Of a DNA stretch of 11,333 nucleotides, positions 1 to 6,127 are shown piece by piece. A program made the position numbers and the translations under genes. A model generated the notes under the pieces. It was not told the origin of the DNA. It saw only the letters and a list, made by a program, of their open reading frames with translations, and made no database searches. The DNA lies in NCBI GenBank assembly GCA_028822675.1, contig JAPKDE010000067.1, positions 1 through 11,333 on the forward strand, written 5' to 3'. Origin of the DNA: Dehalococcoidia bacterium (GTDB lineage Bacteria > Chloroflexota > Dehalococcoidia > UBA3495). Every line of letters starts with the position of its first letter. Within the stretch, counting starts at the first letter, position 1.

Positions 1-721
1 CAGCTATCTACGAATTTTAGAACCTTGCTCGTCTCAGTTTTTATCTTAGTACCGTGTTTAAAATCTTCGTTGTAGATTTCTAAAAATCCTTCAATGTCGT
101 TATCACGGTTGAAATAGCTAGACAACATTGTCGTCATCCAAGTTAAAACGAATTTCGTGTCTTCCATTTTTCTAATTTCATTGGCACTAAAAAATTTATG
201 GTTTGCAAAAAATGGATTTGCTGCAACTGTTTCTCCGCAGATTTTATATTCACCATCGAATCGTGAATTGCTAATCTCCATGCATTCAATGAATAGCTAA
301 TGGAGTTAATCCTGCGGAAAACTGACCTAATCTGATTAATCGTCAGGCTTCCAAGATCTCTAATAACTACATCGTATTCAAGAAATTCCGATTTATTCTC
401 GTAGGACAGCTTAGAGTATGGAGGGAAGTCTTTAGTTGGCTCTATTTCGGGTGATCCGGTGAAATACTGATTCAAAGTGGTCAAACGCTGTTGGCCATCA
501 ACCAGCATCTCTGTCCCCTCACCGGTCTCAAGATTTATTTCTCCAAGAGCAATATAAATCTCAGGAAATGGAAAACCATCTAGAACCGTCTTTAGGAAAT
601 CCTGTTTGTCCTTTGATTTCCAAACAAGCCTTCGCTGAAATGAGGGGTTTGGCACTAACCTACCTTCCCGCATAACAGTTAGTAACACACCGACCCTTCT
701 GTTCGTCGCCGTTGTTTTCAT
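1..721 (-). pseudogene. DUF262 (GmrSD N-terminal-like) protein, frameshifted and cut by the window edge
   Basis: Reads leftwards from an ATG at 721-719 (protein start MKTTATNRR). Residues 28-34 (FQRRLVW) and 75-79 (DGQQR, within LVDGQQRLTTL) are the hallmark ParB-like/DUF262 motifs; in GmrSD-type type IV restriction proteins this domain is thought to bind or hydrolyse nucleotide. The frame is good to about residue 147 (Leu-Asn-Ala at 289-281), then turns to unrelated sequence ending in a stop at 145-143. Switching frame at 281-279 restores typical family sequence (MEISNSRFDGEYKICGE, then residues typed like FFANHKFFSANEIRKMEDTK) that stays open to base 1, giving about 239 visible residues. 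The simplest reading is one lost base in an original GCA-ATG. It may be a true mutation or an assembly error. No clear ribosome binding site is seen; the start lies inside the upstream gene, so translational coupling is plausible. Any C-terminal DUF1524/HNH domain would be outside the window. Confidence 0.78.
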
Positions 722-1313
722 TCCAATACTCATACGGTATGCGACACGCATTGACTGCATTTGCTTGGTATTCTTCTAAGAAATCCCATGATTTGTACAA
801 CCCAGCACTTAGCTTATATTGTCCAAATTTACCGCCATTCGTTAGTTCGCGAAAAAATTCCCACCAGGGGTCTTGGAATTTTGAGCTGTTCATTACTGGC
901 ACCATATCTGGTCGCAACCAACCTCTGAACAAATAAGAATAAAATCGGTATTGTTTGTCCCAAAATCCACCGTTGTTCCAATAATCAAACACTTCTTTCC
1001 AGATGGCATTGAAAAAATACTGCGGAATAATCGCGACATCTATATGGGATTCGTCTCGAAAATGTCGGAATCGTTTTGTTGGAGCAATACTAAAGCCGAG
1101 CTCAGCTGAGCCCGTTATCAATCCCTGGCTATGGTGTAACTCAAACTGCGATGCCACAAGGGATTTTAGTTCGAAATAGGATTCAGAATCTAGTAAAAAA
1201 CATTCTCCGGAAGTAATGAATCGTTGTACCATCTCAAAATTTTCTGTCGTTTTGAGATGACCTTTAAACGCATCTATTCTCGTTAAAATTTGAGTCGTAT
1301 CTATTCTTACCAT
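660..1313 (-). CDS. Putative nucleotidyltransferase-fold protein paired with DUF262
   Basis: An open frame of 217 residues if started at ATG 1313-1311; an earlier in-frame ATG pair at 1361-1356 would give 233. The same frame stays open to 1781, but that extension is antisense to glyQS and is not used. I do not recognise a named family. Residues 67-74 (TGSAELGF) followed by a basic stretch and SHIDVAII (89-96) resemble the hG[GS]...[DE]h[DE]h active site of the DNA polymerase beta/MNT nucleotidyltransferase superfamily, where SDIDVAI would be usual. The first acidic position is His90, so catalysis may be impaired. The C-terminal half is rich in Trp, Tyr and Phe. No signal peptide or membrane segment is visible. 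It ends at a TAG inside the DUF262 gene (62-base overlap with the 721 start), so the two are probably one operon. The AT-rich composition matches its partner and not glyQS. No strong Shine-Dalgarno supports either start. The gene is likely real; its function is inferred. Confidence 0.62.
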   Translation of the reverse strand: MVRIDTTQILTRIDAFKGHLKTTENFEMVQRFITSGECFLLDSESYFELKSLVASQFELHHSQGLITGSAELGFSIAPTKRFRHFRDESHIDVAIIPQYFFNAIWKEVFDYWNNGGFWDKQYRFYSYLFRGWLRPDMVPVMNSSKFQDPWWEFFRELTNGGKFGQYKLSAGLYKSWDFLEEYQANAVNACRIPYEYWNENNGDEQKGRCVTNCYAGR

Positions 1314-1393
1314 TTGGATAATCCGGTATCTTATGATTTCGGTAATAGTAGAGCCCATCATAAATGCAGGCCCGTTTACATCACTCACCGGAC

Positions 1394-1422
1394 TTGATAA
1401 CCTCGCCAATGGCCCTTTTAAT
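1394..1422 (+). promoter_or_regulatory. Sigma70-like promoter for glyQS
   Basis: TTGATA at 1394-1399 (5 of 6 matches to the -35 consensus) is separated by 17 bases from TTTAAT at 1417-1422 (5 of 6 to the -10 consensus). Transcription would start near 1429, leaving about 35 bases of leader before the TTG start at 1464, which has room for the ribosome binding site but not for a T-box. The site lies in the divergent intergenic space between the nucleotidyltransferase-like gene and glyQS. This is pattern matching only. Confidence 0.5.
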
Positions 1423-1449
1423 GGGTCTCGATTTCTCGTCCCGAACTTC

Positions 1450-1455
1450 AGGAGG
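1450..1455 (+). promoter_or_regulatory. Ribosome binding site of glyQS (decides a TTG start)
   Basis: A perfect AGGAGG lies 8 bases before TTG at 1464-1466. The next in-frame ATG codons (1491, 1500, 1503) have no comparable signal, so the TTG start is preferred although it adds about nine residues in front of the conserved [13 protein letters not shown] region. Confidence 0.7.
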
Positions 1456-1463
1456 TATTCCTT

Positions 1464-2846
1464 TTGGTCCGCTATTTGCCCTACGCCAACATGGACACAA
1501 TGATGTCTTTGTCCAAGCGCCGGGGTTTTGTTTTTCAAAGCTCTGAGATTTACGGTGGACTGGGTTCTACCTGGGACTACGGCCCGCTGGGCGTTGAACT
1601 GAAACGCAATGTGAAAGAGGCTTGGTGGCGCGCGGTTATATCCGGGCGTGACGACATGGTGGGCCTGGACGCAGCCATCCTGATGAACCCCCAGGTTTGG
1701 GTTGCCAGTGGCCACGTGGAGAACTTTTCCGACCCTCTGGTTGAGTGCAAAGAGTGCAATTCTCGCTTCCGCCAAGACCACCTGCTGGAAGCCACCGGCG
1801 TGGACCCAGAGACCCCAGAGGCCGCCGCCGCATTGAAAACCCTGGTCTGCCCCAATTGCAGCGGCGAACTGACCGAGCCGCGTCGATTCAACCTCATGTT
1901 CAAGACGTTCATGGGCCCTGTGGAAGACACTGCCAACGAGGTATTTTTACGCCCGGAGACCGCCCAGGGCATCTTCGTCAACTTCAAGAACGTTTTGGAC
2001 TCCAGCCGCAAGAAATTGCCATTTGGCATCGGCCAGATCGGCAAGTCGTTCAGGAACGAGATCACACCGGGTAACTTCACCTTCCGCACCAGAGAATTTG
2101 AGCAGATGGAAGCGGAGTTCTTCGTGAAGCCCGGCACCGACGAAGAATGGCTGGATAAGTGGGTCAAAGCCCGCTTCCAGTGGTACATCGACTATGGAAT
2201 CAGGCCCGAGAACCTGCGTCTACGCGAGCACGGCAGTGACGAACTGGCCCACTATGCCAAGGCATGCTATGACATTGAATACCGCTTCCCCTGGGGCTGG
2301 GCCGAGCTTGAAGGCATCGCCAATCGCGCCGACTTCGACCTGGGCCAGCATCAGAAGGTAAGCGGCCATGACTTGACCTATTTCGATGATGCCGCGGCCG
2401 AAGGCGAAGAACCCCGCTTTCTGCCCTATGTGATTGAGCCGTCCGGAGGCGTTGACCGAGCAACTCTGGCCTTCTGGTTGGACGCCTATGATGAGGAACC
2501 GGACGGTGACGCAGTCCGAGTGGTGTCCCATATCCACCGTGATTTGGCCTCGATCCAAGTGGCCGCTCTGCCCCTGAGCCGGAACGAGAAGCTACTACCA
2601 ACCGCCCGGAGGGTCTATGACATTCTCCGCAAGCACTTTAGGTGTCAGTATGACGACGCCCAGAGCATCGGCCGCCGCTACCGCCGCCAGGATGAGATTG
2701 GCACACCGTATTGTGTGACCATCGATTTCGACACTATCGATGACCATGCCGTGACCATCCGAGAACGGGACACCATGCACCAAGCCAGAGTCCCAGTTTC
2801 TGAGTTGGTGGAAACCCTCAAGGACAAAATCGAACACGCCTGGTAG
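1464..2846 (+). CDS. glyQS: Glycyl-tRNA synthetase, single-chain class II type
   Basis: Charges tRNA-Gly with glycine using ATP, in the cytoplasm. The 460-residue protein is the homodimeric Thermus/eukaryote-like form, not the alpha/beta form of E. coli. Visible landmarks: [15 protein letters not shown] (19-32) and WDYGPLG (37-43) at the N terminus; a zinc-ribbon-like insert with Cys95, Cys98, Cys129 and Cys132; [17 protein letters not shown] (161-177); class II motif 2 around [10 protein letters not shown] (197-206) with [10 protein letters not shown] (211-220); motif 3 around [13 protein letters not shown] (325-337); and an HGTP-type anticodon-binding domain from about 360 to the end, including [12 protein letters not shown] (404-415). 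Length is normal for the family and nothing is missing. Translation starts at TTG 1464 on the strength of an AGGAGG 8 bases upstream. birA follows after 46 bases. Confidence 0.95.
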   Translation: MVRYLPYANMDTMMSLSKRRGFVFQSSEIYGGLGSTWDYGPLGVELKRNVKEAWWRAVISGRDDMVGLDAAILMNPQVWVASGHVENFSDPLVECKECNSRFRQDHLLEATGVDPETPEAAAALKTLVCPNCSGELTEPRRFNLMFKTFMGPVEDTANEVFLRPETAQGIFVNFKNVLDSSRKKLPFGIGQIGKSFRNEITPGNFTFRTREFEQMEAEFFVKPGTDEEWLDKWVKARFQWYIDYGIRPENLRLREHGSDELAHYAKACYDIEYRFPWGWAELEGIANRADFDLGQHQKVSGHDLTYFDDAAAEGEEPRFLPYVIEPSGGVDRATLAFWLDAYDEEPDGDAVRVVSHIHRDLASIQVAALPLSRNEKLLPTARRVYDILRKHFRCQYDDAQSIGRRYRRQDEIGTPYCVTIDFDTIDDHAVTIRERDTMHQARVPVSELVETLKDKIEHAW

Positions 2847-2870
2847 GTGGCACAGCCACGTTTCGATTTT
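2847..2870 (+). terminator. Weak terminator-like hairpin after glyQS
   Basis: Directly after the glyQS stop, GTGGC (2847-2851) and GCCAC (2855-2859) form a perfect 5-bp stem with a 3-base loop, followed by the T-rich stretch GTTTCGATTTT (2860-2870). The stem is short and the T run is interrupted, so at most partial termination or transcript-end processing between glyQS and birA is expected. Confidence 0.35.
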
Positions 2871-2892
2871 GCGTCAATAACTAGAGTTAGAT

Positions 2893-3672
2893 ATGCCTCC
2901 CAATCTTGTTGCGGCTACTGTCAGGCAAGGGTTGTTCACCCGTATTGTGGGTCGTCGTCTGCTGTATTACCCGGAGCTTTCCTCAACCATGGATGAGGCC
3001 GGCAAACTGGGCGAAGGCAACGCCGAAGAGGGCGCTGTCGTGGTGGCCGAAGTCCAGAACGCAGGCCGGGGTCGTCAGGGTCGCACTTGGGTATCCCGGC
3101 CGGGCAACCTGCTGGTTTCAGTCTTGTTTCGGCCAAGCTTAGACGCTCTACCGTTCATCAGCATTATCGGTGGAATCGCCGCTGCTAGAGCGGTCAGAAA
3201 AGTGACTGGGCTAGAGGTCAGAATTAAGTGGCCCAACGACCTATTAATCGACGGACGTAAGATCGCCGGCATCCTCGCAGAGAGCGCAATCGCCGGAGAT
3301 ACCGTATGGTATGCTGTGCTCGGCTTAGGCATGAATGTGAGCCTGGACACCGATCAAACCGAAGAGATTGCTGCCTTTGCCATCAGCATCAATGCCGCGG
3401 CCGGACAAGAGGTTCCAAGGGAAGACCTACTGCGTCAGTTCTTGATGGACTTAGACGCTCTTTATTTGGACTTGCGCCAAGGCCAATCTCCTATAGAAGA
3501 GTGGCAGGGTCTGCTTTCGACCACCGGCCAAAGACTGGTGGCAACCTGGGGGAACGACAAATACACTGGCGTGGCTGAGGGCACCGACCCAATGGGTAAC
3601 CTGCTGCTCCGCCAGGATGATGGGACATTATTAACCCTGACTGCGGGCGACATAACGCTCAGCGGCAACTGA
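2893..3672 (+). CDS. birA: Biotin--[acetyl-CoA-carboxylase] ligase, catalytic-only (group I)
   Basis: Makes biotinyl-5'-AMP from biotin and ATP and transfers biotin to the lysine of biotin carboxyl carrier domains (for example in acetyl-CoA carboxylase). The 259-residue protein has the BPL/LplA catalytic signatures in order: SSTMDEA (30-36), GRGRQGRTW (58-66; Arg61 aligns with E. coli Arg118), KWPND (112-116), GRKIAGIL (121-128; Lys123 aligns with catalytic Lys183 of E. coli) and GLGMNV (144-149). A small C-terminal beta domain occupies about 210-259 (LVATWGNDKYTG onward). There is no N-terminal helix-turn-helix, so unlike E. coli BirA it should not repress a biotin operon. The start is ATG 2893; the ribosome binding site is weak. 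It is 46 bases after glyQS and 91 bases before an SDR gene, all on the same strand. Confidence 0.93.
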   Translation: MPPNLVAATVRQGLFTRIVGRRLLYYPELSSTMDEAGKLGEGNAEEGAVVVAEVQNAGRGRQGRTWVSRPGNLLVSVLFRPSLDALPFISIIGGIAAARAVRKVTGLEVRIKWPNDLLIDGRKIAGILAESAIAGDTVWYAVLGLGMNVSLDTDQTEEIAAFAISINAAAGQEVPREDLLRQFLMDLDALYLDLRQGQSPIEEWQGLLSTTGQRLVATWGNDKYTGVAEGTDPMGNLLLRQDDGTLLTLTAGDITLSGN

Positions 3673-3708
3673 AAATAACTTAATATCGTTAAAACGGAAG
3701 AAATAGTT

Positions 3709-3731
3709 TCGTTCCCTTGATAGCGGAACGA
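3709..3731. repeat. Inverted repeat in the birA-SDR gap
   Basis: TCGTTCC (3709-3715) and GGAACGA (3725-3731) form a perfect 7-bp stem around a 9-base loop. No T run follows on the plus strand. It could be a transcript-stabilising hairpin or protein-binding site; no function is shown. Confidence 0.4.
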
Positions 3732-3737
3732 TTAGGA

Positions 3738-3757
3738 TGGGGGTCGCTCCCCAGGAG
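3738..3757 (+). promoter_or_regulatory. Hairpin abutting the ribosome binding site of the first SDR gene
   Basis: TGGGG (3738-3742) can pair with CCCCA (3749-3753) around a 6-base loop. The last A of the stem is the first base of AGGAG (3753-3757), which lies 6 bases before the ATG at 3764. The ribosome binding site supports that start. The hairpin could modulate access to it; this is inference. Confidence 0.4.
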
Positions 3758-3763
3758 ATGTAA

Positions 3764-4570
3764 ATGCTGGAATCACTTAGCTTGGAAGGAACAACGGTCG
3801 TAATCACCGGCGGCGGCACCGGTTTGGGTCGGGCAATGGTCAAAGACATGGCCCGCGCCGGAGCCAACCTGGTCATTGCCGGCAGGCGCATCGCGCCTTT
3901 GGAAGAGGCCGCCGCAGAGGCTGAGACGTTTGGCGTCAAAGCCATGGCCGTAGCCACAGATGTCACCGACTCATCACAGGTAGCCAATCTGATGAAGATC
4001 TGCCTGAACGAGTTTGACAAGATCGACGTTTTGTTGAACAACGCCGGCGCGGTCTCCGACAACGTCCGCAAGCCCATCTGGGAGCTGACAGACGAAGAAT
4101 GGGACCGCATCATGCGGGTAAACCTCACTGGAGCGTTCTACTGCTCCAGAGAGGTGTCCCAGACCATGGTGGCCCAAGAGCACGGCAAGATCATCAACGT
4201 AGCCTCCGGATTTGGTCTGCGGGGCGGACGTGAGATTTACATGTACTGCTGCAGCAAGGGCGGCATGATCCAGCTCAGCCGGGTTCTGTCATTTAACCTG
4301 GCAAGGTACGGCATCACTGCCAACTCGATTGTGCCTGGGTTCGTGCCCACTGGCGCCACCGATAGCATGGCTGCCAGCCTGCCCCGCGGCGGGGAATTCC
4401 TGCCCAATGGCAAACTGGGCAAACCGGCCGATTTTGGCCCACTGGCCGTCTACCTGGCTTCAGCGGCTTCCGATTACATGACCGGCGAGATGTTCATTGC
4501 CGACGGTGGAGGTCTGGCCGCGGGTATCTATCCCACAGGTCACGCACCGGTAATCCCTCTAGAAGACTGA
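3764..4570 (+). CDS. Short-chain dehydrogenase/reductase, complete catalytic set
   Basis: A classical SDR of 268 residues, expected to oxidise or reduce an alcohol/carbonyl with NAD(P)(H); the substrate cannot be told. Seen: Rossmann glycine motif TGGGTGLG (15-22), Arg41-Arg42 just after strand 2 (favouring NADPH in this family), DV at 66-67, NNAG (92-95), and the tetrad Asn120, Ser148, Tyr161 and Lys165 (YCCSK). The C-terminal ADGGG (about 246-250) is usual for FabG-like SDRs, and a short extra tail ending IPLED follows. The start at ATG 3764 has AGGAG 6 bases upstream. It follows birA by 91 bases and precedes a DUF1059-like gene and a second SDR that lacks catalytic residues. Relatives are often annotated as 3-oxoacyl-ACP reductase or gluconate/glucose dehydrogenase, but sequence alone does not justify either name. 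Confidence 0.9.
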   Translation: MLESLSLEGTTVVITGGGTGLGRAMVKDMARAGANLVIAGRRIAPLEEAAAEAETFGVKAMAVATDVTDSSQVANLMKICLNEFDKIDVLLNNAGAVSDNVRKPIWELTDEEWDRIMRVNLTGAFYCSREVSQTMVAQEHGKIINVASGFGLRGGREIYMYCCSKGGMIQLSRVLSFNLARYGITANSIVPGFVPTGATDSMAASLPRGGEFLPNGKLGKPADFGPLAVYLASAASDYMTGEMFIADGGGLAAGIYPTGHAPVIPLED

Positions 4571-4595
4571 TTCCACAGTTGATAGAAGCCTAATC

Positions 4596-4826
4596 GTGAA
4601 CAAAGCAGCTTGCAGAGACATGCGCGGCGCATGCGACGCCGAGTTCGAGGGTGAAACCACGGAGGAGATGGGCCAGAGCTACTGGCAACATGTCATGGAG
4701 ATGGTCTAGTCAGGAGACGAAGCCCACAAAACCGCCATGGATAATATGCCGGAGCTCGGAAAAGAAGAGCAAGAAAGATGGCACGAGGACTTCCGGAGTC
4801 GATTCGATTCTTCACAAGACGCCTAA
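4596..4826 (+). pseudogene. DUF1059-like small protein gene with an in-frame TAG
   Basis: A GTG at 4596 opens a frame of 77 codons ending in TAA at 4824-4826, interrupted once by TAG at 4707-4709 (codon 38). Before the stop it reads VNKAACRDM...CDAEFEGETTEEM. The CRD-x4-CD spacing (Cys6, Arg7, Asp8, Cys13, Asp14) and the GETTEEM stretch are typical of DUF1059-type small putative metal-binding proteins. After the stop the same frame stays protein-like (SGDEAHKTAMDNMPELGKEE and on to FDSSQDA), so the reading frame has been kept as coding on both sides. Possible explanations are a recent nonsense mutation (CAG to TAG is a single transition), a sequencing error, or readthrough. Only a weak ribosome binding site (TAGAAG) is seen. 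The gene lies 25 bases after one SDR gene and 94 before another, on the same strand, so it may be co-transcribed. The family match is from memory of the motif. Confidence 0.6.
4619..4633. repeat. Short perfect palindrome inside the DUF1059-like gene
   Basis: CATGCGC (4619-4625) and GCGCATG (4627-4633) are perfect inverted copies around a single G. They encode residues 8-13, including part of the CRD...CD motif, so the palindrome may be a by-product of the coding sequence. Confidence 0.3.
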
Positions 4827-4883
4827 TACCGCAGCCTTTGGCTTTTAAGTAAAGCACGGGCAGTTACAAACCGATCAATCAGC

Positions 4884-4914
4884 CCAGGGATAATTTGACC
4901 CTGGTATCAGGAGA
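4884..4914 (+). promoter_or_regulatory. Hairpin and ribosome binding site upstream of the second SDR gene
   Basis: CCAGGG (4884-4889) and CCCTGG (4899-4904) form a perfect 6-bp stem with a 9-base AT-rich loop (4890-4898). The purine-rich CAGGAGA (4908-4914) follows 3 bases later and lies 6 bases before the ATG at 4921. The stem is GC-rich but no T run follows, so a leader structure is more likely than a terminator. Confidence 0.4.
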
Positions 4915-4920
4915 ACATCC

Positions 4921-5673
4921 ATGCCGGTCCTATCCGAATATGACCTCACTGGCAAAATAGCGATACTGTCCACATCCGGCGGCACCGAGGCCCCTTTCCT
5001 GGGCCAGGCGCTAGCCGAGGCCGGAGCCGCCGTTTTTGCCGTGGCCCGTACTCAAGCGCTTTTGGACGCCGTTCTGGCTTCCCTGCCATCCGGTTCCAGT
5101 GGAGCGCTGATGGACGCCAACGATCCTAATGGCGCCAAGAGTGCCTTAGAAATGTTCGACAATTCCCACAATAAAGTGGACATCCTAGTCAACGACCACC
5201 GCAGCATGTTTGCCCGCCCTTTGGAAGAGATCGGCGTGGAAGAGTGGGACGCCGTCCAGACCCGTAACGCCAAAGCAACTTACCTAATCAGCCAACAGGT
5301 TTTGCCCCGCATGGCCAAGGCCGAGTCCGGCCGAGTAGTCAACATGATTTCAGAGATGGCCGAGCGCGGCATGATTAACGGCTCGGCCTTTGCCGCCAGT
5401 CAGGCCGCAATACTGGCGTTAACACGGTCGCTTGCCGTGGAATGGAGCCATTTCAACATCCGGATCAACTCCATCGGCACCGGTCTAATGGACACTGAAA
5501 ACCAAACCATCGAGAAGCAGCAAGAAGAGCTGCTGGTCCGCTACACGCCCCTTCGTCGCAAGGGAAACCCGTCAGATATTGGACCGCTGCTGGTGTATCT
5601 TTGTTCCGAGTACTGTGATTACTCAACCGGGCAGCCGGTGTACGTCGACGGCGGTCTGAACGCCCACCCGTAG
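4921..5673 (+). CDS. SDR-fold protein lacking the catalytic Tyr and Lys (probable pseudoenzyme)
   Basis: The 250 residues follow the SDR layout end to end: a Rossmann start with a divergent glycine loop (STSGGTEAPFLG, 17-28, instead of TGxxxGxG), Arg43 after strand 2, VND (90-92) where NAG is usual, Asn116, Ser144 (NMISEM), and a C-terminal YVDGG (241-245). At the active site the usual YxxxK reads Phe157-Ala-Ala-Ser-Gln161 (codons TTT and CAG at 5389-5391 and 5401-5403), so both the proton donor and the catalytic lysine are absent. The reading frame is intact with a good ribosome binding site, so this is not a decayed gene. Known SDR relatives with lost catalytic residues act as non-catalytic subunits or cofactor sensors. 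Its neighbour at 3764-4570 is a catalytically complete SDR and a possible partner. Substrate and role are unknown; annotation tools would call it an oxidoreductase. Confidence 0.88.
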   Translation: MPVLSEYDLTGKIAILSTSGGTEAPFLGQALAEAGAAVFAVARTQALLDAVLASLPSGSSGALMDANDPNGAKSALEMFDNSHNKVDILVNDHRSMFARPLEEIGVEEWDAVQTRNAKATYLISQQVLPRMAKAESGRVVNMISEMAERGMINGSAFAASQAAILALTRSLAVEWSHFNIRINSIGTGLMDTENQTIEKQQEELLVRYTPLRRKGNPSDIGPLLVYLCSEYCDYSTGQPVYVDGGLNAHP

Positions 5674-5708
5674 CATTCTGGCCGATATCCGGCAGATTCC
5701 CTCGCTCC

Positions 5709-5723
5709 CCGCTCATGGTGAGC
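5709..5723. repeat. Intergenic repeat, copy 1 (CCGCTCATRGTGAG core)
   Basis: CCGCTCATGGTGAGC; GCTCA (5711-5715) pairs with TGAGC (5719-5723) around a TGG loop. It shares the core CCGCTCATRGTGAG with 5996-6009 in the same intergenic region. Confidence 0.55.
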
Positions 5724-5883
5724 CAGTCGAACCAATTTTCGCCACAACCATGTCTAACTCATACAATCCTTCCACAGGATCAGGATGAGCGAGAGGTCTT
5801 GAGATTGGCGAAGATGGTTGTTGAAGAGCAATTACCCCCACCTCCGATTTAGTCGAGAGTTTCGACATAGTCGGACCTAACCG

Positions 5884-5900
5884 TCCCCCTTTGAGGGGGA
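5884..5900. repeat. Palindromic hairpin TCCCCCT/AGGGGGA
   Basis: A perfect 7-bp stem (5884-5890 and 5894-5900) with a 3-base TTG loop, followed by a purine-rich GGGGA stretch. There is no T run on the plus strand, so it is not a classic terminator in that direction. Confidence 0.55.
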
Positions 5901-5909
5901 GGGGATTTC

Positions 5910-5923
5910 CTGGGCCAACCCAG
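5910..5923. repeat. Hairpin CTGGG/CCCAG
   Basis: A perfect 5-bp stem (5910-5914 and 5919-5923) with a CCAA loop, lying between two stronger hairpins of the cluster. Confidence 0.4.
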
Positions 5924-5928
5924 CCGTC

Positions 5929-5948
5929 ATTCCTGCGAAGTCAGGAAT
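5929..5948. repeat. Hairpin ATTCCTG/CAGGAAT
   Basis: A perfect 7-bp stem (5929-5935 and 5942-5948) with a 6-base CGAAGT loop. The surrounding words (GTCATTCCTGCGAAG...CAGGAATCCA) match a dispersed-repeat style I recognise from other environmental bacterial genomes; this is from memory, not from a search. Confidence 0.55.
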
Positions 5949-5995
5949 CCACTGAGTCACTAATTTTGGCTTCCCGTACCACATCACCCCGCTTT

Positions 5996-6012
5996 CCGCT
6001 CATAGTGAGTGG
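5996..6012. repeat. Intergenic repeat, copy 2 (CCGCTCATRGTGAG core)
   Basis: CCGCTCA (5996-6002) pairs with TGAGTGG (6006-6012) around a TAG loop, with one G-T wobble. It is the second copy of the element at 5709-5723, about 290 bases downstream in the same orientation. Confidence 0.55.
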
Positions 6013-6028
6013 TTATTCTCCGTAGTGG

Positions 6029-6043
6029 CGGGTTTCTAACCCG
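6029..6043. repeat. Hairpin CGGGTT/AACCCG
   Basis: A perfect 6-bp stem (6029-6034 and 6038-6043) with a 3-base TCT loop. It is the last clear hairpin of the cluster before the hisZ promoter. Confidence 0.5.
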
Positions 6044-6127
6044 TATTAGCACGAGTTCGCCAATTTTATTCCGTAAGCCGCCCCAATTCGATCTTCAAAA
6101 CCACCTCATCCACGGGACTCTATATTC

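Larger units (their letters stand above)
5674..6127. other. Long intergenic region with a cluster of hairpins; no gene seen
   Basis: Between the second SDR and the hisZ promoter I find no frame with a recognisable protein on either strand; frames crossing it are short or antisense to neighbouring genes. The region holds at least six compact inverted repeats (listed separately), plus a bulged stem right after the SDR stop (CTGGCCG/CGGCAG, 5678-5695). The style resembles the REP/MITE-like debris common between operons in several environmental bacterial lineages. It separates the SDR block from the his operon. Confidence 0.6.

Noticed and set aside
1362..1463. T-box riboswitch before glyQS
   Set aside because: The leader after the predicted promoter is only about 35 bases, far too short, and no T-box core or antiterminator is visible.
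1362..1781. N-terminal extension of the minus-strand nucleotidyltransferase-like frame
   Set aside because: It is antisense to the conserved glyQS start and its own promoter region, and the translation is low-quality; the real start lies at 1313 or 1361.
3631..4128. 165-residue minus-strand frame
   Set aside because: Antisense to the first SDR gene, with no recognisable motif; a shadow of GC-rich codon usage.
5884..5900. Intrinsic terminator of the SDR operon
   Set aside because: The stem is strong but is followed by GGGGA, not a T run, and lies more than 200 bases past the stop codon.
5678..6043. CRISPR array
   Set aside because: The hairpins differ in sequence and spacing; there is no regular repeat-spacer pattern.
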